Shown: positions 1 to 11,142 of the stretch, in pieces | Numbering within the stretch: the first letter of the stretch is position 1 | Layout of the letters: every line of letters begins with the position of its first letter | Origin: Ensifer sp. BR816 | GTDB lineage: Bacteria; Pseudomonadota; Alphaproteobacteria; Rhizobiales; Rhizobiaceae | Direction: 5' to 3' | Length of the DNA: 64,000 bases | Assembly (NCBI RefSeq): GCF_000378985.1 | Contig: NZ_KB905371.1 | Span: 451,908 to 515,907 of the forward strand | Notes under the pieces: generated by a model | Seen by the model: the letters and a program-made list of their open reading frames with translations, nothing else | Databases searched by the model: none | What the model was told of the DNA's origin: nothing | Position numbers and translations under genes: made by a program

Positions 1-138
1 AAGCCGATGAAAGAAGCCCTGCTCAACTTCGTAGCCGAATTCTCGCAGTACTTCGGGACCGGTTTCCGCTTGCAGGCGCTCGGTGTCCAAGAGCAGCCCA
101 TCCAGGTCGAGAACAACGCCTGCAAATGTCAAAGCCAT
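1..138 (-). CDS. HAD-superfamily hydrolase, N-terminal part (runs off the window)
   Basis: The first 46 codons of a gene that continues beyond the left edge. The protein begins MALTFAGVVLDLDGLLLDTE. This has the DxDG(x)nT/S-type motif I of haloacid dehalogenase phosphatases, with the nucleophile and general acid in LDLDG, and resembles the beta-phosphoglucomutase or phosphatase subfamily with its LLLDTE continuation. The ATG is the first one after upstream stops in this frame. The substrate cannot be told from this fragment. It is a shorter ORF than usual gene-finder cut-offs, and the reading on the other strand over the same bases is a shadow. Confidence 0.7.
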   Translation of the reverse strand, partial: MALTFAGVVLDLDGLLLDTERLQAETGPEVLREFGYEVEQGFFHRL

Positions 139-357
139 TTGGATGCTCTTCCGTTAGAGGCGTTCGGTATCAGTGATTACAGCATCTGACCCATGTCGCT
201 CACAAGCTTCCCCGCCGGCTCAGCGATACAAGCCTGAGATGAGACCTTCCACCTAATGCTCTGGCCCAATAACAGCTACGACCGATGTCGGTCGCGCCTC
301 GCATTAAGGAGGCGACCCGATCTGATTCGACCGAGCCGTCTCCGTCGCAGGCGCACA

Positions 358-636
358 TTACTTGTTCATCGCGTCCTTGAGCGCTTTCGCCGGCTGGAAG
401 GTCAACTTCTTCGCGGCAGCCACCTTAATCGTCGCGCCGGTTGCGGGATTGCGCGCATCGCGCTCCGGCGTTTCCTTGACCTTGAACTTCCCAAATTGGG
501 GGATTGACGTCTCGGCGCCCGACGTTGCTGCAGCGGCAACGGCGGCGAATACAGCCTCGACGATGGTCTTGCTCTGCGCCTTCGTCAGGCCGTGGTCAGC
601 GGCGATCTTGTCAGCGATTTCATTGGTGGTCGTCAT
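358..636 (-). CDS. HU-like DNA-binding protein (DNABII family)
   Basis: A 92-residue basic protein of the HU/IHF family. These proteins bind and bend DNA as dimers and compact it. Visible features are the N-terminal helical dimerisation part with its KAQSKTIVEAVF stretch, the QFGKFKVKE turn, and the ARNPATGATI segment that matches the conserved arm signature of HU (RNPxTG). The length is normal for the family (about 90). An upstream extension in the same frame exists but runs through low-quality sequence, so the ATG at 634-636 is chosen. It stands alone, near traG. Plasmid-borne HU proteins are often thought to act on plasmid DNA or conjugation complexes; that role is inference here. Confidence 0.85.
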   Translation of the reverse strand: MTTTNEIADKIAADHGLTKAQSKTIVEAVFAAVAAAATSGAETSIPQFGKFKVKETPERDARNPATGATIKVAAAKKLTFQPAKALKDAMNK

Positions 637-883
637 GATTGGGCCCCTCGTTGTGTTCGCGGAAAGATTTCCACCAGATTCATCCATTGTCACGGCACCG
701 CGGGCGCGCAACCCCCATAATCGCACCCATTTTCCACAACTTGCTGACAGCAATGTAACTTTCCGGCAGCTATCGCCACTCCGCGCGCGTTTCGGGATGT
801 ATGAGGTAGTGGCACACGGGTGTATTCGGCGCTGCGGCAAAGGCTCACGCACTGGCGTTTGTCGCGACGGGAATGTATGGGAC

Positions 884-1129
884 ATGAAAAGACATTCGAA
901 GGTCATCATGAAAGAGACGGTCCAAATCGGAAGCCGCGGCGACTTCGGTCTCTGGGCAATTGAAGTTGCTAAGCACATTGTCAGCGAGCAAGGATTCGAA
1001 CTTGCGAAGGCCGCGCGTGACGGCACAGAGGATGAGGTCCGTGCGGCCGGTAATGCTTTGGGTCAGGCAATCACAAACGCACTGCTCGAAGTCTATGACG
1101 GGCTTCTGGAGGAAGCGGACGCGACTTGA
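884..1129 (+). CDS. Small conserved-looking hypothetical protein
   Basis: An ORF of 81 residues, or 73 if the second ATG at 908 is used (MKETVQIGSRGDFGLWAIEV). The protein is acidic and alanine-rich and reads as amphipathic helices, with no signal peptide or membrane segment. It ends 11 bases from the 3' end of traG, which lies on the other strand, so the two genes converge. I do not recognise a domain. Protein-like composition and a tight fit between neighbouring genes support it as real; no function can be assigned. Confidence 0.5.
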   Translation: MKRHSKVIMKETVQIGSRGDFGLWAIEVAKHIVSEQGFELAKAARDGTEDEVRAAGNALGQAITNALLEVYDGLLEEADAT

Positions 1130-1139
1130 GACAGAGACT

Positions 1140-3062
1140 TCACCGCTTCTCCGCGCTTTGCGGGAAATGCGCATTTGGTTTCACGCACGTCTTCATGTCT
1201 TCGCGCCGAAACCAGATCGCACGACCGCATCTTAGCGGCGCATGGCCGGCGGTAAAGACGATCTGCTCGTCGGCCCGCATGCGCAGCACCTCGTGAGGCT
1301 GGATCAGCGGTCTGGCCGCAAGCTGCTTCGAGCGCGTTCGCGACGAACCTCTCGACTGGAAACTGCGGCTGACCTGGTTGATCTCGACCGTAGTCGTGCC
1401 GCATCGGCGGGAAATGTAATCGGCAGTCTCCGGATCGTTGATCGCGGCGAAGGAAATCCAGCTGGCGCTCTCGAACCACTTGCTGGCGGCGTCTCGGCCG
1501 CCATAGGTCTCGCGCATCTGGCCGATCGACTGGTAGATCATGGTGAGGGTGATTCCATACTTGCGGCCCGCGTCCCGGGCCGTCTCCAGGATCCGCATGT
1601 AACCAAGGCGCGCCACCTCATCGAGGAGGAAGAGCGCCTTCTCCTCCATCTCGCCGTTGCGGTTGTAGATCGCGTTCAGAAACGAGCCGATGATGACACG
1701 CGCCAGACCTGAATGCGTCTCCAGCGTCTTGAGATCGACGTTGATGAAGACGTCCGTTTTTCCTCCGGCGAGATCACTCGTCGTAAAGGTCGTTCCTGAA
1801 ACCAGCGCGGCGTAGTTCGGGTAGGATAGCCAGTGCGTTTCCTTGACGGCATTGGCGTAGACGCCCGAGAAGGTTTCCGGGGTCATGTTGACGAAGGCGG
1901 CGACGTTCTCCTTCACGAAATCCGAATTTGAATCGTCATAGATTTCCTGCAGCCGCTGTCGCAGCTTGGGTTCCGGCTCGGATAGGTTCTTGCGGACCTG
2001 CCGGAGTGTCTGGTCGTTTTCCGTCGTGTGGCCGGACAGGCAAACGTCGGCGATAAGCGCCGTCAGCAATTGCAAGGCCGAGGCGCGGAAGAAGTCATCG
2101 CGGACCCCACGCGCGCCACCGCTGTCGCTCATGATCCACGATGCGACGGAGGCGATATCCTCCTCTTTCGTCCCGCCGAAGCGGCCGATCCAGTCGAGCG
2201 CGTTGAAGCCGATCTCCGACTTCTTCGGATCAAGTACGAAGACGTCGCGGTTGGCATCGCCACGGTGTTTCGACACCATCGGCGCGACCTCGTTCGAAGG
2301 ATCGAGGACGACGAGCGCGCCACCCCATTTGAGCGCCGTCGGGACCGTGACTGACGTCGTCTTGAACCCGCCGGAGCCGGCAAAGACAATGCCATGCGAG
2401 GAGCCGAATGAGCCATCGAAGCAAAGCAGCGGCGACTTCCCGCCCGCTCCCCACGTCTCGGCACTGTCGGCGCGAAACGATTGGGCCGCGACAATGTCCC
2501 TGTCGACCCGGTAACGCTCGCCGATGACGATGCCGCCGGTCTCGGCAAACAGCTTTTCGGCTTGCGACAATTTCATCCAGTCAGCCTCGCCGTGCAAAGC
2601 CCGTTTTCCAACGATGCGTTTCGGCTCGGCCTTGGCGAAGGCGGCGTTGCCGGCGATCGCCACGCGCATGCCGAACAGCGCCGACATCAGAACGGCGGCC
2701 GCCCCGATCGCCTTCGCGGGATCGAGATAGTTGAAGATGGATTTGCCGGCCGGAACCTGTTCGAGAAACGCGGAGAGCCGCATTGCCTCACGTAGGGCTG
2801 CAATAACGAGCGTCGCTGTCGCGCCAGTGACTACGCCCCATCCTGCTGTCCTGATCCTCACCGAGCCGGCGCTCGCAAACAGAAGGACGATGCCGACAAG
2901 CGAGGCGAAGACATAAGGCAAAGCGATGCCGGCGCGGCCGAGCATCTGCCGGGCGGCATCCGTCTTGCCGAAGGCGGAGAGCAAGTGTTCGATCCCGGTC
3001 ATGCCGATGGCCGAAAGTATCATCAAAGCACAGGGTGCAACGAACAGCAGGATCCTAGTCAT
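1140..3062 (-). CDS. traG: TraG, VirD4-type conjugation coupling protein
   Basis: A 640-residue coupling ATPase of the TraG/VirD4 family. It links the TraA relaxosome to the Trb type IV secretion channel at the inner membrane. N-terminal hydrophobic segments (about residues 1-20, 50-90 and 120-140) anchor it. A Walker A (GSGGFKTTS, near residue 230) and a Walker B ([12 protein letters not shown], near 480) mark the hexameric motor domain. The start is the ATG at 3060-3062, which overlaps the traD stop as ATGACTAG. An upstream ATG would add seven residues and overlap traD further. Last gene of the traC-traD-traG operon, which diverges from traA across oriT. Length and order match Ti and rhizobial plasmids. 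Confidence 0.97.
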   Translation of the reverse strand: MTRILLFVAPCALMILSAIGMTGIEHLLSAFGKTDAARQMLGRAGIALPYVFASLVGIVLLFASAGSVRIRTAGWGVVTGATATLVIAALREAMRLSAFLEQVPAGKSIFNYLDPAKAIGAAAVLMSALFGMRVAIAGNAAFAKAEPKRIVGKRALHGEADWMKLSQAEKLFAETGGIVIGERYRVDRDIVAAQSFRADSAETWGAGGKSPLLCFDGSFGSSHGIVFAGSGGFKTTSVTVPTALKWGGALVVLDPSNEVAPMVSKHRGDANRDVFVLDPKKSEIGFNALDWIGRFGGTKEEDIASVASWIMSDSGGARGVRDDFFRASALQLLTALIADVCLSGHTTENDQTLRQVRKNLSEPEPKLRQRLQEIYDDSNSDFVKENVAAFVNMTPETFSGVYANAVKETHWLSYPNYAALVSGTTFTTSDLAGGKTDVFINVDLKTLETHSGLARVIIGSFLNAIYNRNGEMEEKALFLLDEVARLGYMRILETARDAGRKYGITLTMIYQSIGQMRETYGGRDAASKWFESASWISFAAINDPETADYISRRCGTTTVEINQVSRSFQSRGSSRTRSKQLAARPLIQPHEVLRMRADEQIVFTAGHAPLRCGRAIWFRREDMKTCVKPNAHFPQSAEKR

Positions 3063-3270
3063 CGTTTTCTCCAAACGCCTCAACTCCGATTGCGGTGAGC
3101 CGTGAGCGCTCCTGTTCGTCTCCCTTCAGCCGCCGGGCGGCATCGATGAGAAGTCCGAGCAGCAGTGCCCGCATCTCGTAGCGCAGCCCCGCCTTAACGA
3201 TCAGGCCGCCGAGTTCGATCTTTTCGCGCGTGTCCTTCTTGCGGGCGTCGGATGTCGTTGTTCTTCGCAT
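3055..3270 (-). CDS. traD: TraD, small conjugal transfer protein
   Basis: A 71-residue basic protein matching TraD of Ti-type plasmids ([20 protein letters not shown] and the following [14 protein letters not shown]), which is also about 71 residues. Together with TraC it is an accessory factor of DNA processing at oriT; its exact biochemical role is not established. A longer in-frame ORF reaches back through traC, so the ATG at 3268-3270, just after the traC stop, is preferred. It sits 4 bases behind traC and overlaps the start of traG, so the three genes are surely co-transcribed. Confidence 0.92.
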   Translation of the reverse strand: MRRTTTSDARKKDTREKIELGGLIVKAGLRYEMRALLLGLLIDAARRLKGDEQERSRLTAIGVEAFGENDD

Positions 3271-3274
3271 CCGC

Positions 3275-3568
3275 TCAAGCCTCGCCAGCCCTGCCCTCAG
3301 CCGCGCCAGCCGGGTTATGCGCGCAGGGCGAGCTCTCGCCAGCGCCACCTGGCCCTTTCCCTCCTGTCGACCGGGCCTTCCCTCCGCGAAAACGTTTCGC
3401 CAGATCTTCGAACGCCGCCTGCAGCTCTCCCTCCTCAATCTCGATCTCGCCAAGTCCGGCCTTCAGTGCGATCCGGCCGATACGCTCGGCCTCGCGGGTC
3501 TCGGCGAGCTTGAGCTGCTCCTGGAGCTTGGCGATTTCGTCGCGAATTTTCGATGAGGGTTTTTTCAT
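3275..3568 (-). CDS. traC: TraC, oriT-processing accessory protein
   Basis: A 97-residue protein whose N-terminal half is a charged helix ([20 protein letters not shown]), probably coiled coil. Its tail is Gly/Ala/Arg-rich. This is the size and character of TraC from Ti-type plasmids, an accessory protein needed for transfer and thought to help the TraA relaxase at oriT. First gene of traCDG, starting close to oriT and divergent from traA. Any TraR-activated promoter for it must lie in the 255-base gap to traA. Confidence 0.92.
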   Translation of the reverse strand: MKKPSSKIRDEIAKLQEQLKLAETREAERIGRIALKAGLGEIEIEEGELQAAFEDLAKRFRGGKARSTGGKGPGGAGESSPCAHNPAGAAEGRAGEA

Positions 3569-3639
3569 GCCGACTGTCTCCTCGGGTGCGAAAGCTGTCT
3601 TTCGGACCCAATCTTCCGGATGTCGGTGCGGAACGCACT

Positions 3640-3653
3640 ACTGTGAATCATCC
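3640..3653. promoter_or_regulatory. Possible TraR-box half site in the traC-traA gap
   Basis: ACTGTGAATC at 3640-3649 is identical over 10 bases to one arm of the candidate TraR site beside traI (45335-45352, read on the minus strand). It lies in the gap from which traCDG and traAFBH diverge, where Ti plasmids carry a TraR-dependent bidirectional promoter. The second arm is poorly kept, so this is a tentative call. Confidence 0.3.
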
Positions 3654-3711
3654 AATCGCCAGGGGCGATGCTTTCATGAATGATCCCGGCCGCTCGACAA
3701 GAGCGGCATCC

Positions 3712-3744
3712 GAAGGGCGCAATTATACGTCGCTGTCGCGACGT
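3712..3744 (+). other. oriT: Origin of conjugal transfer (oriT) with nic-like motif and hairpin
   Basis: The motif AAGGGCGCAATTATAC (3713-3728) resembles the RSF1010/Ti-family nic region (AGGGCGCAcTTA in the same orientation). It is followed at once by a perfect 7-bp inverted repeat, ACGTCGC at 3727-3733 and GCGACGT at 3738-3744, with a 4-base loop. It lies between the divergent traC and traA genes, exactly where Ti-type plasmids have oriT. TraA is expected to cut near the GCGCAATTA segment; the exact nick is not known from this sequence. Confidence 0.88.
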
Positions 3745-3823
3745 TCTTTTTGAGAGCGCCTGGCGGGGCCGGTCTCGCTGCCGAACACGTTGATTTTGCT
3801 CGCAATCGGGAGAGAACTCCGCC

Positions 3824-6800
3824 GTGGCCGTCCCTCATTTCTCCGTCAGCATCGTCGCCCGCGGCTCCGGTCGCAGCGCTGTGCTGTCGGCGGCCTACCG
3901 GCATTGCGCCAGAATGGACTACGAGCGGGAGGCCCGCACGATCGATTACACGCGGAAGCAGGGCTTGTTGCACGAGGAGTTCGTCATCCCTGCCGATGCG
4001 CCGCCATGGCTGCGGACGATGATCGCCGATCGCTCCGTTTCGGGCGCGTCGGAAGCGTTCTGGAACAGTGTCGAAGTTTTCGAGAAACGATCAGATGCCC
4101 AGCTTGCCAAGGACGTGACCATTGCCCTGCCGATGGAACTCTCGACCGGACAGAACATCGAACTGGTGCGGGATTTCATCGAGCGGCACATCACCTCGAA
4201 AGGGATGGTGGCCGACTGGGTCTATCACAACGCGCCGGGCAATCCTCATGTTCATCTGATGACGACGCTTCGGCCACTGACCGAAGATGGTTTCGGCGCC
4301 AAGAAGGTCGCGGTCACAGGGCCGGACGGCAAGCTGATCCGCAATGACGCAGGCAAGATCGTCTACGAGCTTTGGGCGGGAAGCCTCAACGACTTCAATA
4401 CGTTTCGCGACGGCTGGTTTGCCTGCCAGAACCGGCATCTGGCGCGCGCCGGGCTCGACATCCGTGTCGACGGGCGATCCTTCGAAAAGCAGGGGATCGA
4501 GCTCACCCCGACCATTCACCTTGGTGTTGGCGCCAAGGCGATCGAGCGCAAGTCGGCGGAGACCGACGGGCAAGTTTCGCTCGAACGGCTGGAATTGCAG
4601 GAAGAGCGTCGCGCCGAGAACGCCCGCCGCATCCAGCGCCGTCCCGAGCTCGTGCTCGACCTGATCACGCGCGAGAAGAGCGTCTTCGACAAACGGGACG
4701 TCGCCAGGATCCTTCACCGCTATGTCGACGATGCCGGCCTCTTCCAAAGCCTGATCGCAAGGATCCTGCAGAGCCCGGAAACGCTCCGCCTCGAGCGTGA
4801 GCGGATCGAGTTTTCGAGCGGCGCCCGGCTGCCGGCCAAATACACGACGCGGGACCTCATCCGGCTCGAAGCGGAGATGGCCAACCGGGCAATCTGGCTG
4901 TCTCACCGGACCTCCCACGGCCTTGCCGACGCCGTGCGGAAAGCGACGTTTGCCCGCCACTTGCGCCTGTCGGACGAGCAGAAGACGGCGATCGCACATG
5001 TGACCGGCGGCGCGTGCATCGCTGCGGTGATCGGGCGTGCCGGCGCCGGCAAGACGACGATGATGAAGGCGGCGCGCGAAGCGTGGGAAGCCGCGGGATA
5101 CCGCGTTGTCGGCGGCGCGCTTGCCGGCAAGGCTGCCGAAGGCCTGGAGAAGGAAGCTGGCATCGTCTCGCGCACGCTGTCATCCTGGGAACTGCGCTGG
5201 AACGACGGCCGCAATCGGCTCGACGACAAGACGGTGTTCGTCCTGGACGAAGCGGGCATGGTGTCGTCGCGGCAGATGGCGCTGTTTGTCGAAGCCACGA
5301 CCAAGGCCGGCGCCAAACTCGTGCTTGTGGGAGATCCGGAACAGCTCCAGCCGATCGAAGCCGGTGCTGCTTTCCGGGCCATCGCCGATCGCATCGGCTA
5401 CGCCGAACTCGAAACCATCTATCGCCAGCGCGAACAGTGGATGCGCGACGCTTCCCTCGATCTGGCTCGCGGCAAAATAAGCAAAGCAGTCGAAGCCTAT
5501 CGCGCGCAGGGCAACGTCACCGGCGCCGATCTCAAGGAAGAAGCGGTGCAAACGCTGATCGCCGACTGGAACCGCGACTACGATCCCGCCAAGACATCGC
5601 TGATCCTTGCGCATCTGCGTCGCGACGTCCGCATGCTCAACGAGATGGCACGCGCAAGGCTCGTCGAGCGCGGTATCGTCGCCGAGGGATTTACTTTCAG
5701 GACCGAGGACGGCAATCGCAGATTTGCCGCTGGCGACCAGATCGTGTTCCTGAAGAACGACGGTTCGCTCGGTGTCAAAAACGGCATGCTGGCGAAGGTC
5801 GTTAGTGCAGCGCCCGGACGTATCGTTGCGGAAGTCGGAGAAGGCGAACACCGCCGCCAGGTCACGGTCGAGCAACGCTTTTACGCCAATGTCGATCTCG
5901 GCTATGCCACCACGATCCACAAGAGCCAGGGTGCCACCGTCGACCGTGTGAAGGTTCTGGCCTCCTTGTCGCTCGATCGCCATCTCACCTACGTTGCCAT
6001 GACCCGTCATCGCGAAGATCTTGGCCTCTATTACGGCCGCCGATCCTTCGCGAAAGCAGGCGGCCTTATCGCGATCCTGTCGCGCAGACAAGCCAAGGAA
6101 ACAACGCTCGATTATGCGAACGGCCGCTTCTACGGCCAAGCCCTTCGCTTCGCCGAGGCACGTGGCCTCCACCTCGTCAACGTCGCGCGCACGCTCGTTC
6201 GCGAACGGCTCGAATGGACCGTTCGCCAGAAGTCGAAGCTCGCCGAGCTTGGCGCACGTCTGGCGGCAATCGCCGGCAAGTTAGGTCTCTCCGCCGCGGC
6301 CGTCAGGCCCCCCCAATCGCACACCATCAAGGAGACGAAACCGATGGTATCGGGCATCACCACGTTCCCAAGATCGCTGGAACAGGCTGTCGAAGACCGG
6401 CTAGCTGCCGACCCCGGCTTGAAGAAGCAATGGGAGGAGGTCTCGTTGCGCTTCCATCTCGTCTACGCTCAGCCTGAAGACGCGTTCAAGGCCGTCAATG
6501 TCGATGCGATGCTGAAGGACGAAGCGACCGCGAAGTCCACCATTGCGAGGCTCGGCTCCGAACCGGAAAGCTTCGGTGCGCTGAAAGGCAAAAGCGGGAT
6601 CCTCGCGAGCCGCGCCGACAAGCAGAGCCGAGAACGGGCCGTCACCAATTCAGCTGCGCTGGCACGCAACGTGGAGCGATATCTGCGTCAGCGGACGGAC
6701 GCCGAACGCAAATATGACGCCGAGGAGCGCGCCCTTCGACTCAAGGTCTCCCTCGATATCCCGGCTCTGTCGCAGGCGGCAAAGCAGACGCTTGAACGGG

Positions 6801-7135
6801 TTCGTGACGCCATCGATCGCAACGATCTTCCGGCAGGCCTCGAATACGCGCTTTCCGACAAAATGGTGAAAGCGGAACTCGAAGGCTTTGCGAGAGCCGT
6901 ATCGGAACGTTTCGGCCAACGCACCTTCCTGCCGCTTGCCGCCAAGGACACGAACGGCCAGACCTTTCAGTCGGTGACCTCAGGCATGTCGGCCGGGCAG
7001 AAGGCGCAAATGCAATCCGCCTGGAATTCAATGCGGACGGTGCAGCAACTTTCCGCACACGAGCGCACCACCGAGGCGTTGAAGCGGGCGGAAACGCTGC
7101 GGCAGATGAAGAGCCAGGCGCTCTCGCTCAAATGA
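3824..7135 (+). CDS. traA: TraA, conjugative relaxase-helicase
   Basis: A 1103-residue, two-part relaxase of the MobA/MobL (MOBQ) type fused to a TraI-like helicase. The N-terminus ([20 protein letters not shown]) carries the active-site tyrosine region. The histidine metal motif NPHVHLM is near residue 140. A RecD/TraI-type helicase follows, with Walker [10 protein letters not shown] (near 405), Walker [10 protein letters not shown] (near 470) and the TIHKSQGAT motif near 705. It nicks oriT, stays bound to the 5' end and unwinds the strand. The start is GTG, preceded by GGGAGAG; starting there gives the AVPHFSV N-terminus expected for the family. Operon traA-traF-traB-traH, with the traF start inside the traA stop. 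Confidence 0.97.
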   Translation: MAVPHFSVSIVARGSGRSAVLSAAYRHCARMDYEREARTIDYTRKQGLLHEEFVIPADAPPWLRTMIADRSVSGASEAFWNSVEVFEKRSDAQLAKDVTIALPMELSTGQNIELVRDFIERHITSKGMVADWVYHNAPGNPHVHLMTTLRPLTEDGFGAKKVAVTGPDGKLIRNDAGKIVYELWAGSLNDFNTFRDGWFACQNRHLARAGLDIRVDGRSFEKQGIELTPTIHLGVGAKAIERKSAETDGQVSLERLELQEERRAENARRIQRRPELVLDLITREKSVFDKRDVARILHRYVDDAGLFQSLIARILQSPETLRLERERIEFSSGARLPAKYTTRDLIRLEAEMANRAIWLSHRTSHGLADAVRKATFARHLRLSDEQKTAIAHVTGGACIAAVIGRAGAGKTTMMKAAREAWEAAGYRVVGGALAGKAAEGLEKEAGIVSRTLSSWELRWNDGRNRLDDKTVFVLDEAGMVSSRQMALFVEATTKAGAKLVLVGDPEQLQPIEAGAAFRAIADRIGYAELETIYRQREQWMRDASLDLARGKISKAVEAYRAQGNVTGADLKEEAVQTLIADWNRDYDPAKTSLILAHLRRDVRMLNEMARARLVERGIVAEGFTFRTEDGNRRFAAGDQIVFLKNDGSLGVKNGMLAKVVSAAPGRIVAEVGEGEHRRQVTVEQRFYANVDLGYATTIHKSQGATVDRVKVLASLSLDRHLTYVAMTRHREDLGLYYGRRSFAKAGGLIAILSRRQAKETTLDYANGRFYGQALRFAEARGLHLVNVARTLVRERLEWTVRQKSKLAELGARLAAIAGKLGLSAAAVRPPQSHTIKETKPMVSGITTFPRSLEQAVEDRLAADPGLKKQWEEVSLRFHLVYAQPEDAFKAVNVDAMLKDEATAKSTIARLGSEPESFGALKGKSGILASRADKQSRERAVTNSAALARNVERYLRQRTDAERKYDAEERALRLKVSLDIPALSQAAKQTLERVRDAIDRNDLPAGLEYALSDKMVKAELEGFARAVSERFGQRTFLPLAAKDTNGQTFQSVTSGMSAGQKAQMQSAWNSMRTVQQLSAHERTTEALKRAETLRQMKSQALSLK

Positions 7136-7698
7136 CCGCTATGACTCGAACAGACAAGCAAACACTGACGCGCCCCTGGCAAGCTGCAGTCACCTTATCG
7201 GTCTCCGCGGCTGCACTTGCATCAGTCGCTTTCGCCGGCTTCCTTGGCGGCTATCGAATCAACCTGACGCCGAGCGAGCCGCTTGGCCTCTGGAAGATTG
7301 CCCCGCTCGATCGCCCGCCCGATATCGGCGATCTGGTGTTCGTCTGCCCGCCGGATAGAGCCGACATGTGGGAGGCGAAAGCGCGAGGTTATCTCCGCCC
7401 CGGTCTTTGCCCAGGCCGCGTTGCGCCACTCATCAAGTCGATTGTCGCCGTTGCCGGCCAGCGCGTCGATATTGCCGAGGCCGTGACGGTCGACGGGCGC
7501 GTGGTTCCTGCTTCCGCTCTGGCGAGCAAGGACGGAAGAGGACGGTCCCTTGAACCGTTTTCCGGAGGTGTGGTGTCGCGTGGACAGGTCTTTCTCCATT
7601 CGTCCTTCGCAGGATCGTTCGACTCCCGTTATTTCGGGCCTGTGCCGACATCAGGCGTTCTCGGTCTGGCGCGTGAGGTGTTGACCTATGCGCCGTAA
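7132..7698 (+). CDS. traF: TraF, S26-type peptidase for conjugation
   Basis: A 188-residue membrane protease of the signal-peptidase S26/TraF family. In related systems it matures and cyclises the TrbC pilin. There is one N-terminal membrane segment (about residues 17-40). The motif [11 protein letters not shown] (46-56) contains the likely catalytic Ser48, and [13 protein letters not shown] contains Lys102 as general base. The ATG overlaps the traA stop (ATGA); a second ATG three codons on is equally possible. Translationally coupled to traA and traB, whose start lies 11 bases inside this gene. Confidence 0.94.
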   Translation: MTAMTRTDKQTLTRPWQAAVTLSVSAAALASVAFAGFLGGYRINLTPSEPLGLWKIAPLDRPPDIGDLVFVCPPDRADMWEAKARGYLRPGLCPGRVAPLIKSIVAVAGQRVDIAEAVTVDGRVVPASALASKDGRGRSLEPFSGGVVSRGQVFLHSSFAGSFDSRYFGPVPTSGVLGLAREVLTYAP

Positions 7699-8851
7699 CT
7701 GGATTCAACCAACGCTGCTCGTCATCGCCTCGGCCGGCGCCGGCACGGTCGCATGGAGCGGCCATGTGCTGCTGTTGCCGGTGGCGATCGGCTTTCCCAT
7801 CCTCTGGTCGCTGTCGAAATCGAGGTCGGCGGCAACGCTCGTTTCCGCCGCATATTTCTTGTCGGCGTCGCGCGGCCTGCCGCAAGGCGTGGCAACTTTC
7901 TATGCGTCGGATATTTGGCCCGGCCTGCTGCTGTGGGTGGCCGCCTCCGCGGGTTTTGTCGCGGTGCATGCGCTGTTATGGACGAAGGACGTCAGCCGCC
8001 GGCCCGCCCATTACGTTTTGGCGGGCCTCCTGATGGCAGTTCCCCCCTTCGGCATTACGGGCTGGGCGCATCCCGTCACAGCTGCCGGCGTGCTGTTTCC
8101 GGGATGGGGATGGTGGGGACTGGCTGCCACGACAGGCGGCCTGGCGGGCTTCGCTTCCCGCCTTCGGCCAGCTGTCGCCATAGGCCTTGCAGGCTTCTGG
8201 CTCTGGGCCGCCGCGTCCTGGACCGATCCGAAGCTACCGGAAGCATGGCGGGGCGTCGATCTCGAATTGGGTGCCTCGCTTGGGCGGGACATCAGCATGC
8301 AGCGCCACCGTAATTTGATTGCAACGGTAAGCGAACAAGCGTTGGACGGTGCTCGAACCATTGTCCTTCCCGAAAGTGCTTTGGGCTTCTGGACGCCGAC
8401 GGTCGAACGGCTTTGGGTCCGCGCGCTGGTAGGACGGGACATTACGGTCATCGCAGGTGCTGCAATTGTCGACGCTGACGGATACGACAACGTGGTCGTT
8501 GCAATCTCCGCAGAGCACAGTCGGATCCTCTACCGGGAGCGCATGCCGGTCCCTGGTTCTATGTGGCAGCCCTGGCGACCGCTTTTCGGCGGCAACGCCG
8601 GTGCGAGAGCGCATATCTTTGCAAATCCCGTTGTGGCTCTCGGCTCCGGCCGGGCGGCGGTGCTTATCTGCTACGAACAACTGATCATCTGGCCGGTCTT
8701 GCAATCGATGCGAGGCGAGCCGGATTTGATCGTTGCTGTCGGCAACGGCTGGTGGACCAAAGGTACATCCATCGTCGCCATCCAGCGCGCCAGTACCGCG
8801 GCCTGGGCGAGGCTTTTCGCAAAGCCGCTTGTTCTTTCGTTCAACACCTGA
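7688..8851 (+). CDS. traB: TraB, nitrilase-like membrane protein of conjugation
   Basis: A 387-residue TraB homologue. The N-terminal half holds several hydrophobic segments. The C-terminal half has the C-N hydrolase (nitrilase) fold seen in apolipoprotein N-acyltransferase. The likely triad is Glu in [10 protein letters not shown] (near residue 230), a Lys in [11 protein letters not shown]'s neighbourhood and Cys in AVLICYEQL (near 325). Ti-plasmid TraB raises transfer efficiency; its chemical reaction is not known. It overlaps traF at its start and traH at its stop (TGATG), so the genes form one operon. Confidence 0.93.
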   Translation: MRRNWIQPTLLVIASAGAGTVAWSGHVLLLPVAIGFPILWSLSKSRSAATLVSAAYFLSASRGLPQGVATFYASDIWPGLLLWVAASAGFVAVHALLWTKDVSRRPAHYVLAGLLMAVPPFGITGWAHPVTAAGVLFPGWGWWGLAATTGGLAGFASRLRPAVAIGLAGFWLWAAASWTDPKLPEAWRGVDLELGASLGRDISMQRHRNLIATVSEQALDGARTIVLPESALGFWTPTVERLWVRALVGRDITVIAGAAIVDADGYDNVVVAISAEHSRILYRERMPVPGSMWQPWRPLFGGNAGARAHIFANPVVALGSGRAAVLICYEQLIIWPVLQSMRGEPDLIVAVGNGWWTKGTSIVAIQRASTAAWARLFAKPLVLSFNT

Positions 8852-9480
8852 TGCCCGAGGAAACCCCCATGCTCGACGCCGCCCTGATCAAAGACTGTGC
8901 CGACCCTTCTCTCAAGCCCGCGATCGTCGAGCAGTTCGTGACAGCGGCGGGCTCGTCCGATCCTCTCGCCGTGACCGTCCGATCGGGTGGCCGGTTGATC
9001 CTCGCACCGAAGGCCAAGTCTGCCGAGGAAGCGCTAGCGATCATGCGGCAATATGCCGGAAACGCTGTCGTCCGTGTCGGTCTGACGCAGTTGCCAGCCG
9101 GCGTGGGCATCAAGGACCTGGCCGAGCTGAAACCGGACTTGGTCGACGCATGCCAGAACCTGCGCAAGGGCACGGCGATGTTCGCCAAGGTCATCAGGAT
9201 TGTCGCTAAATGGTATGGCAATCCAAAGAACGACGAGGTTTTCCCGCAGATCTTCGAGGATGCCGTCTACGCCTGGAAGTCCGGCGAATTCGAGGGCACG
9301 AACGTGTTTCAGGCTCCCTATCCGGGGGGGAACGTCACGACAGGAGATGTGTCGCCCTCGGGCGCGGACGAAGACGGCGGCGACAGCCATCCAGAAGATG
9401 CCACCGCTGAAACTCCGGACGCCGGCAATATTGGTTCGGCCGAGATGCGGGTAGACCTATCAAGGATCGACGGCAAATAA
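8851..9480 (+). CDS. traH: TraH, conjugal transfer protein
   Basis: A 209-residue soluble protein matching rhizobial TraH. It has the opening MLDAALIKDCADPSLKPAIV, a compact alpha/beta body to about residue 150 and an acidic, low-complexity tail. It starts at the ATG overlapping the traB stop; a second ATG at 8869 is also possible. Last gene of traAFBH. In Ti plasmids traH lies in the same place and is not essential for transfer; its function is unclear. Confidence 0.9.
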   Translation: MPEETPMLDAALIKDCADPSLKPAIVEQFVTAAGSSDPLAVTVRSGGRLILAPKAKSAEEALAIMRQYAGNAVVRVGLTQLPAGVGIKDLAELKPDLVDACQNLRKGTAMFAKVIRIVAKWYGNPKNDEVFPQIFEDAVYAWKSGEFEGTNVFQAPYPGGNVTTGDVSPSGADEDGGDSHPEDATAETPDAGNIGSAEMRVDLSRIDGK

Positions 9481-9545
9481 CGGTGCCCGCGCTACAGCCG
9501 GGAATGTCCAGCGACTGAAAATGAGATCTGCTCGGCTCGCGCAAG

Positions 9546-9759
9546 TCAGTCGGATTTCGTCACGAGCCGTGGCTGGCTCAACACCAAAGCCTCGACGATT
9601 TGGCCAAGAACGGTGACGCTTGCTGAAACGTCGGCGCGCTCAATGCTGCGATGTAGCGTGTGCGCTCAGGCCCGAGACGTCTGCCAATTCTTCCTGCGCG
9701 AGGTGTTTGGCACGACGTATCCGCCCCAGATTGATCGCCATGACCTCCTTGAAACTCAT
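9546..9759 (-). pseudogene. XRE-type HTH regulator, frameshifted
   Basis: Read on the minus strand the gene starts MSFKEVMAINLGRIRRAKHL and runs AQEELADVSGLSA, a clear lambda-repressor-type (XRE) helix-turn-helix. After codon 34 the frame breaks. The end is found in another frame as SIERADVSASVTVLGQIVEA and closes with LVTKSD and a stop. The total is 214 bases, one more than a whole number of codons, so a net single-base indel has broken an about 70-residue repressor. A relative, intact but different, is at 33212-33460, also beside a traM. Start has a good AAGGAGGTC just inside, before the second ATG. Confidence 0.75.
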
Positions 9760-9785
9760 GACGTGAGTGGACCGAAATAGAAAGA

Positions 9786-9802
9786 ATCGTTCCAGAAACG
9801 AT
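9786..9802. promoter_or_regulatory. Inverted repeat, possible operator of the XRE gene
   Basis: ATCGTT-ccaga-AACGAT, a perfect 6-bp inverted repeat with a 5-base centre, located 27 bases upstream of the XRE pseudogene start. Its size and place fit an operator for self-regulation by an XRE dimer. The protein is now broken, so the site is probably a relic. Confidence 0.35.
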
Positions 9803-9962
9803 AATTTCGATTCCTTTCCCCGCGCATTAGTGGCCGTCTCGCCGCGCGTACTTTAAGTTGAAGGGGGCTGATGATTTAGACAGTGCCGTCAAGGCACAAA
9901 CGATATATTGCGGACGTTAGTTCTTGTGAGTCGGCGACGACATCAAAGCTGAGACCAAACGG

Positions 9963-10262
9963 ATGGGCGAGTGTAACGCATCCGGGAAGGCCGAGAAAAC
10001 GACAGAGGAGGATCTCGTTACAGCTCACTCAAGAAAGAACTGGAGGCTTGGCGGTTTCCGCAACCCTGGACACTGACGTCTTCTCATTGCCGATGAAGCT
10101 GTCCACGAAGAATGGCTTCGCGCCTGCGCTCGATCCCTCCGTCTCGAGCGCAGTTCTTCAGAGCCTGCAGGACGAACATCTCGCCCGGCAGAAAAAGTCG
10201 CAAGCCCAGCAGGAAGAACGCTGCGGTATGTCCATGATGTTGCCGCGGAGGATGAGGACTGA
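9963..10262 (+). pseudogene. traM: traM, decayed copy (TraR antiactivator)
   Basis: DNA similar to the intact traM at 33669-33989 but broken. The stretch equivalent to LAVSAIL is readable (LAVSATL). The next part matches only in another frame with a stop codon in it (RLLIADEAVHEEW). The core SVSSAVLQSLQDEHLARQKK then continues in the first frame, and the end (RYVHDVAAEDED) is again shifted after a deletion of about 16 bases. At least three frame changes mean no TraM can be made. It ends 3 bases from traR on the opposite strand, the same convergent arrangement as the intact pair at 33.7-34.7 kb. A 155-residue ORF over this region is a false product of the shifts. Confidence 0.85.
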
Positions 10263-10265
10263 CAC

Positions 10266-11030
<765 letters not shown>

Positions 11031-11142
11031 TCACACTAGGTCGCAACCATGCGGCTGGCCGAAGCTGCATCAATCGTCGGATCGCGACCGTACACTCATG
11101 CCACAGTCGCGGACCGATAGTGCCGAAACACTACCGGCGCCG

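Noticed and set aside
362-1129. A 255-residue plus-strand ORF over the HU gene
   Set aside because: Its first two thirds are the antisense of the HU gene and its promoter. Only the last about 80 codons (from 884) look like a real protein and were kept.
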